49,269 nucleotides of DNA. Source: Elusimicrobiota bacterium. GTDB lineage: Bacteria > Elusimicrobiota > Elusimicrobia > Elusimicrobiales > UBA9959. The notes below the pieces were generated by a model. It saw only the letters and a list, made by a program, of their open reading frames with translations, was not told where the DNA came from and ran no database searches. The position numbers and the translations under genes are program-made. Positions 18,674 through 26,979 of this stretch are shown one piece after another. The DNA lies in NCBI GenBank assembly GCA_012517285.1, contig JAAYVG010000024.1:1-49269 (forward strand). Direction: 5' to 3'. Every line of letters begins with the position of its first letter. The stretch's first letter is position 1.

Positions 18674-18965
18674 AGAGTTGTCAGTGGTCAGTGGTCAGTG
18701 ATCAGTGCCTGCCTGCCGAAGATATATCAGCAAAGTGGCGAATAGCCATAGTCGTTTTGCTGATATGTTTATCGTAGGCAGGGTCAGCAAAACTGGTTAT
18801 CTGGTTGTTTAATGGAAATGGGAGTCGGAGATCAGGAATCAGAAAGCAGAGCCAGTATGGCGAAGCCGCTTCGTCGCAGGTAGGGACAGAGAGCAGACGA
18901 ATAAGGAATTTTCCTTAAATTCTGCCTTCTGAGATTTGTTTTCTATCCTCTGATCGCTGATTCTT
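18674..18965. repeat. Composite repeat region with nested palindromes
   Basis: This holds GTCAGTGGTCAGTG repeats, a nested palindrome (18708-18783), an AT-rich unit (18793-18813), a degenerate GC palindrome (about 18855-18885) and a core-plus-ACTTCTG tract (core 18894-18924). No reading frame or RNA gene is recognised. A TAAAAT at 18991-18996 may serve as the -10 box for the next gene. Confidence 0.7.
18708..18783. repeat. Palindrome inside a palindrome
   Basis: The outer arms CCTGCCTGCCGAA (18708-18720) and ATCGTAGGCAGGG (about 18771-18783) belong to the GC-rich palindrome family. Their usual short loop is replaced by an inner hairpin with arms ATATCAGCAAA (18724-18734) and TTTGCTGATAT (18756-18766). 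Confidence 0.75.
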
Positions 18966-19012
18966 AATTACTAAAATTTTATTTTTTTGATAAAATTTGC
19001 ACTGGAGGTAGT

Positions 19013-19384
19013 ATGAGATTAAATGAGATCAATGATATAAATAAATGGTTTAATGAGTCAGATCTGATTGAATTGGGTTTTAAAAAGGGTGATTTTAAGT
19101 TTAATTTTGTAAAGGCTGGTGAGAACAGTGGTGGGGTTAAGATAAGTTCTAATCTGATAAGTGTTAATTCTCCCGGTGTTGGGATTTTTAACTTTTCTAA
19201 GAAAGGTAAGTCTGTTGTTATAAAAGAGGGTTCGGCTGTAAAAAAGGGTGATGTGTTGGGTTATGTTAGAGTTCTAAACAAGGATGTTGAGGTCACCTCG
19301 CCTGTATCTGGGAAGATAAAGGTTATCTCAGTTGATGATGGATCTGTAGTTGAGTATGCTCAGTTGCTTTTTATAATAGAGTAA
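19013..19384 (+). CDS. AccB-like biotin/lipoyl-domain protein without the MKM motif
   Basis: The 123-aa protein has the layout of the acetyl-CoA carboxylase biotin carrier. It has a short helical N-terminus with a GDFKFNFVK strand, a linker, then a biotinyl domain (about 45-123) with SPGVGIF, VKKGDVLGYV and SPVSGKI. The biotinylated lysine normally sits in AMKM; here the hairpin reads RVLNKDVEV, so Asn aligns with the lysine and a Lys lies one place later. Either the site has shifted or the protein is not biotinylated. GGAGG precedes the ATG. accC lies two genes downstream. Confidence 0.72.
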   Translation: MRLNEINDINKWFNESDLIELGFKKGDFKFNFVKAGENSGGVKISSNLISVNSPGVGIFNFSKKGKSVVIKEGSAVKKGDVLGYVRVLNKDVEVTSPVSGKIKVISVDDGSVVEYAQLLFIIE

Positions 19385-19542
19385 TAGAACGAAGAGGGAT
19401 GAAAAGCAAGATAATATGAATTAAGGTAAAAGGCATCAAGGAAAGAGGTAATGAGTAGTCACTTTAAATTCTGTCTTTTGGTAATAAGGCTCTGTCGGAT
19501 AAGCTGACTTCTGATTCCTTTCTTTTGTTAACTGTTTTAATT
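19385..19542. repeat. Degraded ACTTCTG repeat remnant
   Basis: TTTAAATTCTGTCTTTTGG and GCTGACTTCTGATTCC are recognisable remnants of the right-hand side of the repeat tracts, but the left side is scrambled. No gene is seen. Confidence 0.5.
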
Positions 19543-21165
19543 ATGAGTGATATAAAACCAAGCAGAATAAGATGTAAAAAATGTGGTTATGAACCAAATG
19601 TAATAACTGATGTTTGTTTTAAATGTGGTGGTGAAATTGTAAAGGTATGCGGAAGCTGTGGCTATGAAAACTCAGTTGAGAAGATGTATTGTGATAGTTG
19701 CGGTTCACTCTTAGCCCTTACACCAGAAAAAAAGATTGAGGTTTCAGATAGAGTTTCTGAAAAAACAAAAAATGATTCATCAAAAATTAAAGAGAGAAAT
19801 CTTGAGTTCGAGTCAATAGGAGAAACTGTTTCAAACAGGGAGGATTCATATAGGGTTAAGTTAAATAAAGAAGAAATCCAAAACCCATCAGCCCAAGCTT
19901 CCTTGATAGATGAAAAAAAATTGAAGGATGCTGTTGATACCAATAAATCATCATCTGATGATACTCCATCCGAGCGAATTAATACAAATTATGCTCCTCA
20001 AAAAAAGAGCAAAAAGAAAATTTATATAATTATTTCATCCGTGGTTGTTATTTGTCTTTTGATTTTTCACCTTTTATTTATAAACAATGGTTTTTCTAAA
20101 TATAAATTGATTTTTACTACAAAAAAATATTTAACAGCATTAAAAAATGAGGATTATACCAGAGCGTATGATTATCTTTCAAGCAATTCCAAGTCTTTGA
20201 TAACTCTTAAAGATTATTTAAAAACAAGCAATGATTACTACTCAAAGATTGGAAAATGGGATTTTAAGGATATAAAAATATATTATTTTGATGAGAATCA
20301 AAGTATAATCACATATAAATTGAAGGAGGGGAATGAAGACTGGAAGGATGATTATCTCAACTTTATCAAGGAGTATGGTGTGTGGAGAAGGCCTTATGTC
20401 TGGAATCTTTTTGAGCAGATTGATGATGCATTCTCGCAGAGGGATTTTTCAACAGCGCTCTTTTTTTCTCAAAAGCTTTATCTTATAGATCCTCTTGATC
20501 CGAGGGCATCAGGATATCTTTGCTGGAGTGAGTATTTTATGAGGCTTTATGATAAATCTGCTGAGGATTGTAAAAAGGTGCTGGATCTTTCCGCTATACA
20601 CCCTGTAAAATATTATACTGAGGAGGAGTTGTTCTGGAACAAGTTTAATTATGCAGACAGCCTCAGGTTTCTTGGAAAGACTGATGAGTCAATCAAGGTG
20701 TATGATTCACTTATATCAGCATCAGGCATACAGTCAGAGAGCAAGTGCAGTGTGTTCTTGGCGAGATCTGATGCTTATGTCTCTTTAAAAGACTATGATA
20801 TGGCTATAAGCGATCTTTCATCTGCCAGTTCAGTGTGTAAGGATAATATAAGCAAGAAGGAGGCAGATGACAGGATGAGGATTATCGAGGGGCTTGCCTG
20901 TGATGATGCAGTTAAATTTGTTAAGAACTATAATTTTAATGGAATAAGATTTGAAGATTTTTTGGAACAGAGACTTAAAAAGATAATATCTAGAAATAAT
21001 AATCTTAGAGCTGATTTAAAATTTGAGTGTGAGCATAAAATTGGTCCTAAGTATCAGGTAAGATCTTTTATTTCAGGTATGTATAATAGAGATATTTTAA
21101 GCTATCAAGGAGAGGTAGATCTATGGGAAAAAACAGTTCAGATCAGGAAAATCAAGGAGGAATAG
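19543..21165 (+). CDS. Zinc-ribbon, single-span membrane protein with TPR-like tail
   Basis: I prefer the ATG at 19543 (MSDIKPSRIRCKKCG). Two zinc ribbons occupy about residues 8-55 (CKKCG..CFKCGG and CGSCG..CDSCG). A polar linker follows, then a membrane helix (about 162-184, IYIIISSVVVICLLIFHLLF). Next come an NTF2-like segment (TKKYLTALKNEDYTRAYDYL) and TPR-like helices (FSTALFFSQKLYLIDPLDPRASGYL). The topology is probably cytoplasmic ribbons and an extracytoplasmic tail. The function is unknown. Its stop overlaps the accC GTG, so it is coupled to fatty-acid synthesis genes by position only. Confidence 0.7.
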   Translation: MSDIKPSRIRCKKCGYEPNVITDVCFKCGGEIVKVCGSCGYENSVEKMYCDSCGSLLALTPEKKIEVSDRVSEKTKNDSSKIKERNLEFESIGETVSNREDSYRVKLNKEEIQNPSAQASLIDEKKLKDAVDTNKSSSDDTPSERINTNYAPQKKSKKKIYIIISSVVVICLLIFHLLFINNGFSKYKLIFTTKKYLTALKNEDYTRAYDYLSSNSKSLITLKDYLKTSNDYYSKIGKWDFKDIKIYYFDENQSIITYKLKEGNEDWKDDYLNFIKEYGVWRRPYVWNLFEQIDDAFSQRDFSTALFFSQKLYLIDPLDPRASGYLCWSEYFMRLYDKSAEDCKKVLDLSAIHPVKYYTEEELFWNKFNYADSLRFLGKTDESIKVYDSLISASGIQSESKCSVFLARSDAYVSLKDYDMAISDLSSASSVCKDNISKKEADDRMRIIEGLACDDAVKFVKNYNFNGIRFEDFLEQRLKKIISRNNNLRADLKFECEHKIGPKYQVRSFISGMYNRDILSYQGEVDLWEKTVQIRKIKEE

Positions 21166-22541
21166 TGAAAAAGGAATTTAAAAAGGTGTTGATAGCAAAC
21201 AGGGGTGAAATAGCGGTCAGGGTTATAAGGACTTTAAAGGAGATGGGAATAAAATCTATTGCAGTTTACTCAAAGGCTGATAAAAACTCTCTTCATATTT
21301 CAATGGCTGATGAGTCCATATGTGTTGGAGATTCACCATCAAAGATGAGCTATTTATCTATGGAAAGCATTATATCAGCAGCGTTGGCCACAGGGGCTGA
21401 TGCTATACATCCCGGCTATGGATTTCTTTCGGAAAATTCAGAGTTTTCAAAGCTTTGTTCAAAAAACGGTATAGTTTTTATTGGACCTAATCCCGATTCC
21501 ATAAGATTACTTGGTAACAAATCTGTTGCAAGAAATCTTGCAAAAAAATCAGGGGTTCCAATAACACCCGGTAGCGATGATAGCGTAAAAAAGGATTTTT
21601 TAGGTATTGCTAAAAAAATAGGGTATCCTATTATGATAAAAGCAGCAAACGGTGGTGGTGGAAAGGGTATGAGGATAGTAACTGAGCCTGAAAATTTATT
21701 GAAAGAGGTTGAGATGGCACAGAGGGAGGCTAAAGAGGCATTTGGTAGCGATGAGATATTTTTTGAAAGATATATAGAAAAGCCGAGGCATATTGAGATA
21801 CAGTTTGCAAGGGATTACAATGGAAATATTATAACATTTCCTGAAAGGGATTGCAGTTTGCAGAGGAAGCATCAAAAGCTTGTTGAAGAAACTCCATCCC
21901 CTTATGTCAACAGCGATATAAGGAAAAAGCTTCATACGGTTGTTAAAAAATTAGCAGAAAGTGCAAACTATCATGGAGTCGGAACGGTAGAGTTTCTTAT
22001 GGATAAGGATAAAAACTTTTATTTTATGGAGGTTAACACAAGGCTTCAGGTGGAGCATCCTGTTACGGAGTCGGTATGTGGTGTTGATCTGGTAAAGGAA
22101 CAGATCCTTATAGCTCAGGGTGAATCTATGGATATATCTCAGGATTATGTTGATGATTTCAGAGGCCATTCCATAGAGCACAGAATAAATGCTGAGGATT
22201 GGGAAAAAAATTTTATGCCAAATCCAGGAACTGTTGAAGAAATAGTTTTTCCACAGGGGCTTGGTGTGAGAATAGATACCCACGTCTATTCCGGTTATAA
22301 TATACCACCATTTTATGATAGTATGATAGCAAAGCTAATAGTATGGGCACCTACAAGGCAGGAGGCCATAAGAAGATCAAAGAGAGCGCTTGATGAACTT
22401 ATCATAAAGGGAGTTAAAAGTACTGCAGGTCTTCACAGGGAAATAGTAAGGGATATAAACTTTCAGAGAGGAGATTTTTATACAAAATATTTAGAGGAGT
22501 TTATTCCTATGATACTTGCAGAAAGAGAAGAGAAGAAATGA
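21165..22541 (+). CDS. accC: Acetyl-CoA carboxylase, biotin carboxylase subunit
   Basis: This ATP-grasp enzyme carboxylates biotin for malonyl-CoA synthesis. Signatures include KKVLIANRGEIAVRVIR, HPGYGFLSEN, KAANGGGGKGMR, FPERDCSLQRKHQK and EVNTRLQVEHPVTE. I choose the GTG at 21165 because AGGAGG lies just upstream and the protein then begins MKKEFKKVLIANRG. An ATG at 21123 would add 14 unconserved residues. The length is then 458 aa. The last codons overlap rfaE2 (ATGA). Its carrier partner would be the unusual AccB-like protein at 19013. Confidence 0.93.
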   Translation: MKKEFKKVLIANRGEIAVRVIRTLKEMGIKSIAVYSKADKNSLHISMADESICVGDSPSKMSYLSMESIISAALATGADAIHPGYGFLSENSEFSKLCSKNGIVFIGPNPDSIRLLGNKSVARNLAKKSGVPITPGSDDSVKKDFLGIAKKIGYPIMIKAANGGGGKGMRIVTEPENLLKEVEMAQREAKEAFGSDEIFFERYIEKPRHIEIQFARDYNGNIITFPERDCSLQRKHQKLVEETPSPYVNSDIRKKLHTVVKKLAESANYHGVGTVEFLMDKDKNFYFMEVNTRLQVEHPVTESVCGVDLVKEQILIAQGESMDISQDYVDDFRGHSIEHRINAEDWEKNFMPNPGTVEEIVFPQGLGVRIDTHVYSGYNIPPFYDSMIAKLIVWAPTRQEAIRRSKRALDELIIKGVKSTAGLHREIVRDINFQRGDFYTKYLEEFIPMILAEREEKK

Positions 22542-22993
22542 AGCTTATCACACTTAACACTGCTAAAAAAAAGGTTGAGGCTTTAAGGAAAAGTGGTAAG
22601 AAGATAGTCTTTACAAATGGATGCTTCGATATAATTCATAGTGGACATATAAAGGTACTAAGGAAATGCAGAGAGCTAGGCGATGTTGTTATTGTAGGTT
22701 TAAACTCTGATTCATCCATAAGACAGCTTAAAGGGGAGAAAAGGCCAGTAAACAGCCTTCGAGATAGAGTGGAGGTGCTTTCAGCCATAAGCTATGTTGA
22801 TTACATAATTGTATTCAATGAGCTTACCCCTTACAATGTTGTAAAGGTGATAAAACCTGATTTCCTTGTTAAGGGTGGTGATTACAAGGCTGCTGATGTT
22901 GTTGGAAGGGAATTTGCTAAAAAAGTTGTTATAATAAGTCTTTTAAAAGATCGTTCCACAACAAACATAATTGAAAAAATTTTAAATAAATAA
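22538..22993 (+). CDS. rfaE2: D-glycero-beta-D-manno-heptose 1-phosphate adenylyltransferase
   Basis: This nucleotidyltransferase makes ADP-heptose for the LPS inner core. It corresponds to the C-terminal half of HldE as a separate protein (151 aa). Motifs are TNGCFDIIHSGHI (HxGH nucleotide site), GLNSDSSIRQLKG, KGGDY and the RSTTNII ending typical of this subfamily. It is translationally coupled to accC. The kinase half is not in the window. Confidence 0.9.
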   Translation: MKLITLNTAKKKVEALRKSGKKIVFTNGCFDIIHSGHIKVLRKCRELGDVVIVGLNSDSSIRQLKGEKRPVNSLRDRVEVLSAISYVDYIIVFNELTPYNVVKVIKPDFLVKGGDYKAADVVGREFAKKVVIISLLKDRSTTNIIEKILNK

Positions 22994-22999
22994 TATAAT
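22971..22999 (+). promoter_or_regulatory. Promoter inside rfaE2 end for the SPT-like gene, nearly leaderless
   Basis: TTGAAA (22971-22976), a 17-nt spacer and TATAAT (22994-22999). The ATG at 23009 follows after 9 nt, and no Shine-Dalgarno motif is present. The spacing is identical to the rpmB promoter. Confidence 0.55.
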
Positions 23000-23008
23000 T
23001 AAAATGAT

Positions 23009-24211
23009 ATGTATAAAGATTTATTTCAAAAGATAAGAGAATTTGATACTGTAAAAGAACTTAAAGAAAAGGGGATATATCCTTATTTTAAGGCTCTTGA
23101 AACGGAACAGGCACCTGAGGTAACTATTGGTGGCAAAAGATTTATTATGTTTGGCTCTAACAACTATTTAGGGCTTGCTAATGATCCGAGGATGAAGGAT
23201 GCTGCAAAAAAGGCAATAGACAGGTTTGGAACAGGGGTTGCTGGCTCAAGGTTTTTGAATGGTAACACTGTTCTGCATGAAGAACTTGAAAAAAAGCTGG
23301 CTAAGTTTAAAAGAAGGCAGAGGGCACTGGTATATGCAACAGGCTATCAGATGAATGTTGGTGTTGTTTCTGCACTTGCAACGCAGGGTGATGTCGTTAT
23401 CGTTGATAAGCTTGATCATGCAAGTATAATAGATGGTTGCAGAATGAGTGGAGCTGAAATAAAACGCTTTAAGCACAACGATATGGCGGACCTTGAAAAG
23501 GTTTTGAAGTCAATTGATAAAAAAAAGGGAAAGCTTATTATGGTGGACGGTGTATTTTCTATGGAGGGGGATATCGCTCCATTGCCTGATATACTTGAGG
23601 TGGCAAAAAAATATAATGCGAGGGTTATCGTTGATGATGCCCATGCAACAGGTGTTATAGGTAAGGATGGGCGTGGGACATCAGAGTACTTTGGGCTTGA
23701 AAATGGTGAGGTTGATCTCGTTGTTGGAACATGTTCCAAGAGCTTTGCTACCATAGGTGGATTTGTTGTAGGCGATAGCGATGTCATAGATTATATACAG
23801 CACATATCAAGATCAATGATATTTTCAGCTGCTCTACCGCCAGGATGCGTTGCGTCCATATCAAAGGCTATAGATATAATAGAAAATGAGCCTGAAAGAA
23901 GAAAAAATCTTTGGGATAACTCAAAGTATCTTCTTGAAAGATTTAAGAAAATGGGTTGTAATATAGGACCGACTCAAACGCCTATAATACCTATACTTAT
24001 AGGTGATAACGAGAAGACATTTAGATTATGGAGAATGCTTTTTGATAATGGCGTGTTTTCCAACCCTGTGATAAGCCCTGCAGTTCCTCCAAAGAGAACA
24101 CTGCTCAGGGTTGTGGTTACTGCAACGCATACAAGGGAGCAGCTTGACAGAGCTCTTGAAGTCTTTGAAAAGTGTTACAGAGCAGCGATGGGAACAAAAA
24201 GCAGAATATGA
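23009..24211 (+). CDS. Alpha-oxoamine synthase, serine palmitoyltransferase-like
   Basis: This PLP enzyme condenses an amino acid with an acyl-CoA or acyl-ACP. Seen are GSNNYLGL, GTGVAGSRFLNGNTVLHEELE, DHAS (His136), VDGVFSMEGDIAPLP, VDDAHATG (209-216) and the PLP lysine K244 in TCSKSFATIGGF. GIYPYF near the start and PIIPI...KTFRLWRMLFDNGVFSNPVISPA near the end resemble, from memory, Bacteroides-type serine palmitoyltransferases more than BioF or Kbl. The adjacent GNAT gene fits a ceramide-type pathway. BioF and Kbl remain possible. Confidence 0.75.
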   Translation: MYKDLFQKIREFDTVKELKEKGIYPYFKALETEQAPEVTIGGKRFIMFGSNNYLGLANDPRMKDAAKKAIDRFGTGVAGSRFLNGNTVLHEELEKKLAKFKRRQRALVYATGYQMNVGVVSALATQGDVVIVDKLDHASIIDGCRMSGAEIKRFKHNDMADLEKVLKSIDKKKGKLIMVDGVFSMEGDIAPLPDILEVAKKYNARVIVDDAHATGVIGKDGRGTSEYFGLENGEVDLVVGTCSKSFATIGGFVVGDSDVIDYIQHISRSMIFSAALPPGCVASISKAIDIIENEPERRKNLWDNSKYLLERFKKMGCNIGPTQTPIIPILIGDNEKTFRLWRMLFDNGVFSNPVISPAVPPKRTLLRVVVTATHTREQLDRALEVFEKCYRAAMGTKSRI

Positions 24212-25315
24212 ATGTATATAAAAGAAACCTCAGATATAAAGGAATTTGTTGATTTCCAATACCGGTTGCTTAAAAAAAATCCTAATTTTATAGGCGATTT
24301 AAAGAGTGCAGCTGAGTTTTTGCTTTCAGATGCTCATCCATTCTGGGAAACAGCAGAAAAAAAACTTTTTTTAGCCATTTCAAATGATCAGATTGTTGGA
24401 AGAATAGCCGGGATATTAAATCATAAATATAATGAGTTTCAAAGGGAAAACACTGCTTTTTTTGGATTTTTTGATTGTATAAATGATACTGAGGTTGCGA
24501 GTCTTTTATTTGCTGCGGCTGAGAAGTGGGCTGTTGAGAAAAAATGTAACAAAATAGTTGGACCTGCAAACCCATCAAGCAACTATAGCTTTGGGCTTCT
24601 CGTTGAGAACTTTGATGAGCCTAATGTTATTATGATGCCATATAATCCTCCGTATTATATAGAACTTATAGAAGGAAATGGATATGTAAAAGAAAAGGAT
24701 CTTTATGCATTTAAATGGGTTTATGATAAGGAGCTATTTCGAAGGCTGGCTCCTGTTGTTGAGAGGATTAATAAAAGCAATAAAAGCATAAGAATAGAGA
24801 CTGTGGATATAAAAAATTTATCAAAGGCATTTGAGGATGTAAAGGCTGTTTATAACAAAGCATGGGAGAACAACTGGGGCTTTGTGCCTATGACTGATGG
24901 CGAGATAGAGCAGATGGCTCGTGAGATAAAGCCCATATTAAAAAAAGAATATGTTTTTTTTGCAAGGGATGGTGAAAAGCCAGTTGCATTCTGTCTTATG
25001 CTTGGCGATATGAATATTGCGCTGAAAAAGTTAACTGGAAGGATAACTCCGTTTAATGTATTGCCATTTCTTTATAATTATTTTTTTAAGATTAAATCAG
25101 GAAGGCTTCTTGCTCTCGGTGTTAACAAAGAATACAGGGGAAGGGGGATAGAGGTTATGATGATATTAGAGGCAATAAAAAATGCCAAAAAGCTTGGTTG
25201 GGATTGGGGTGAGCTTTCATGGACGCTTGAGGATAATTTTAAAATAAATAAAACAATTGAAAAATTTGGGGGTAAGGTATATAAAAAATATAGACTTTAT
25301 TCAAAGGTTATATAA
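24212..25315 (+). CDS. GNAT-superfamily acyltransferase, candidate ceramide-synthase-like
   Basis: The 367-aa protein has a C-terminal GNAT-type acyl-CoA fold (about 225-345; LLALGVNKEYRGRGIEVMMILEAI is the pyrophosphate-loop region). The N-terminal half is also GNAT-like, with HPFWETAEKKLFLAISNDQIVGRIAGILN and GPANPSSNYSFGLLVE. Its ATG directly follows the stop of the SPT-like gene. Bacterial ceramide synthases reported from Caulobacter belong to the GNAT superfamily and act after serine palmitoyltransferase, so N-acylation of a sphingoid base is a reasonable hypothesis. The sequence alone does not prove it. Confidence 0.7.
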   Translation: MYIKETSDIKEFVDFQYRLLKKNPNFIGDLKSAAEFLLSDAHPFWETAEKKLFLAISNDQIVGRIAGILNHKYNEFQRENTAFFGFFDCINDTEVASLLFAAAEKWAVEKKCNKIVGPANPSSNYSFGLLVENFDEPNVIMMPYNPPYYIELIEGNGYVKEKDLYAFKWVYDKELFRRLAPVVERINKSNKSIRIETVDIKNLSKAFEDVKAVYNKAWENNWGFVPMTDGEIEQMAREIKPILKKEYVFFARDGEKPVAFCLMLGDMNIALKKLTGRITPFNVLPFLYNYFFKIKSGRLLALGVNKEYRGRGIEVMMILEAIKNAKKLGWDWGELSWTLEDNFKINKTIEKFGGKVYKKYRLYSKVI

Positions 25316-25320
25316 AATTT

Positions 25321-25806
25321 ATGAATGAAGAGGTTTCAGTTTTAGCTGGTGGATGTTTCTGGGGTCTTGAATATTTACTATCTGAGTTAAGTGGTGTTAT
25401 GAAAACAGAGGTTGGATACTTGAGTGGTGAGCTTGAAAACCCAAAATATGAGGATGTGAAAACAGGCAGAAGTGGTCATGTGGAATCTGTGAGAGCCAGA
25501 TTCAATGTTGATATCCTTTCTTATTCTGAGCTTCTTGATTATTTTTTTTCAATCCATGATCCTACAACATATATGAGACAGATGAACGATATTGGTTCGC
25601 AGTATCGTTCTGTAATATTTTATATGGATGATAGGCAGAGGATGGATGCATTAAAAGCAGTCGATAGAGCATATAAAAACTGGGGTAAAAAAATAGTTAC
25701 AGAGATTGCTCCATTTAAAATATTCTGGCTTGCAGAAGAGTATCATCAGAAATATCTTATAAAAAACCCTGGCGGATATAACTGTCATTACATAAGAAAA
25801 TTTTGA
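25321..25806 (+). CDS. msrA: Peptide methionine sulfoxide reductase A
   Basis: The enzyme reduces the S epimer of methionine sulfoxide in damaged proteins. The catalytic Cys12 lies in GGCFWGLE. GYLSGELENPKYEDVKTGRSGHVE, HDPTTYMRQMNDIGSQYRS and AEEYHQKYLIKNPGGYNCHY are family segments. At 161 aa it is a typical short MsrA. The Cys in the C-terminal YNCHY may act as resolving residue. It starts 5 nt after the GNAT gene and probably ends that operon. A MITE lies 11 nt after its stop. Confidence 0.93.
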   Translation: MNEEVSVLAGGCFWGLEYLLSELSGVMKTEVGYLSGELENPKYEDVKTGRSGHVESVRARFNVDILSYSELLDYFFSIHDPTTYMRQMNDIGSQYRSVIFYMDDRQRMDALKAVDRAYKNWGKKIVTEIAPFKIFWLAEEYHQKYLIKNPGGYNCHYIRKF

Positions 25807-25817
25807 TTTATTTCATA

Positions 25818-26181
25818 GGGTTCACTGAAAAAAAGTTATATAGTTATCTGGTTATTTAATCATCAGGATGAATACAGATGTAATCAAGATTTATACAGAT
25901 AATCATCAAGATGTAAACAGACAGATTAGTTATCTAGTCATCTCGTTGTTTAGTTATTTAATCATCGAGATGAAGACAGATTAAGTCGGGATGAAAACAG
26001 ATGTCAGAAGACAGATGACAGGAAACAGAAGGCAGATGTCAGAAGGAACTCCTTATTTATCTGATTTCTGACTTCTGATCACTGTTTTGATGAGGATTTG
26101 TCGTTTTCTTCTTAACCTCAATCTTAATCTTAACCTTTTTTTGTCCTAAACCTCCATCGTTAGGCTTTTTTCAGTGAACCC
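25818..26181. mobile_element. Complete MITE-like element with perfect 16-bp inverted ends
   Basis: Both ends read GGGTTCACTGAAAAAA (the right end as reverse complement), flanked by TA at 25816-25817 and 26182-26183. The 364-bp interior holds TTAGTTATCTGG units, GATGAAGACAG units, a CAGAAGT/ACTTCTG tract and a 58-bp segment (26080-26137) repeated at 43841-43898 with two mismatches. No open reading frame is convincing. It fills most of the msrA-ftsX gap. Confidence 0.75.
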
Positions 26182-26229
26182 TAAATAATCACTGTTAAAA
26201 ATTAGTAAAATATAGTTTTAAAGAATATT

Positions 26230-26979
26230 ATGAGCTTATTAAATAAAAAAGGATACAGAATAGTTTTTTTAGCTACTTTTATATTTGGGATATATATTGA
26301 AACAATAATATTTTTTTATTTTCAGACGAGGGAAATAAATGAGCTTCTCATCAATGATTTCAAGGTAGTTGTTGCCTTGAAAAAAAATATTGATAAAACT
26401 AAAATAATTGATAGCCTATCAGTTATAAAAGGTGTGGGTAAAGTAGATTACTTTACAAGCGATGATATGCTAAAAAAACTGGATTCTGAGGACAAAGAGC
26501 TATCCCTTTCCATAAGATCAATGCCGGTAAATCCAGTGCCTGATATAGTTGAGATATCTCCTACACAAACTGTACTTGGAAACATAGATGGTATAGTGGA
26601 AGAGATATCAAAGCTTGATGGAATTATGGATATAAGATACAAGCCTGATGAACTCGTGGCTATAATGCATACACTCTTTTACTCAAAGTTTTTATTTCTT
26701 ATAATAGGGCTGTCTCTCCTAACCATGGTAGTGATATTCTTTTCAGGTATTTATCATGTGGGCGTTAATAATTTTTTCTCATCGCTTAAAGAATCTTTAA
26801 AATGGTTTATAAACGGAATACTTGGCGTCCTTACTGCAATGCTGTGTGTCTATCTGATAATTTATCCTATTAAGTATATAAGTGCTGTGTGGTACTGGCC
26901 TTCTGTTGTATGGCACCTTTTTGCTTTGATATCTGGTGGAGTTATGGGATGGGTTTTATATCAATGGAAAAAAAATTGA
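26230..26979 (+). CDS. ftsX: FtsX-like cell-division permease
   Basis: The protein has four predicted membrane helices (about 11-30, 150-172, 190-213 and 222-243). An extracytoplasmic loop between the first two begins NDFKVVVALKKNIDKTKIIDSL and contains IVEEISKLDGIMDIRY, as in FtsX. At 249 aa it is short for FtsX. FtsX with FtsE relays a signal to a periplasmic amidase activator. The next gene encodes an EnvC-like protein, but no ftsE is in the window. There is no clear ribosome binding site. Confidence 0.68.
   Translation: MSLLNKKGYRIVFLATFIFGIYIETIIFFYFQTREINELLINDFKVVVALKKNIDKTKIIDSLSVIKGVGKVDYFTSDDMLKKLDSEDKELSLSIRSMPVNPVPDIVEISPTQTVLGNIDGIVEEISKLDGIMDIRYKPDELVAIMHTLFYSKFLFLIIGLSLLTMVVIFFSGIYHVGVNNFFSSLKESLKWFINGILGVLTAMLCVYLIIYPIKYISAVWYWPSVVWHLFALISGGVMGWVLYQWKKN

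Noticed and set aside
8914-26075. The regularly repeated CAGAAGT/ACTTCTG tracts as CRISPR arrays
   Set aside because: Units are about 7 bp, degenerate, contiguous and inverted around a core; there are no constant repeats with unique spacers and no cas genes.
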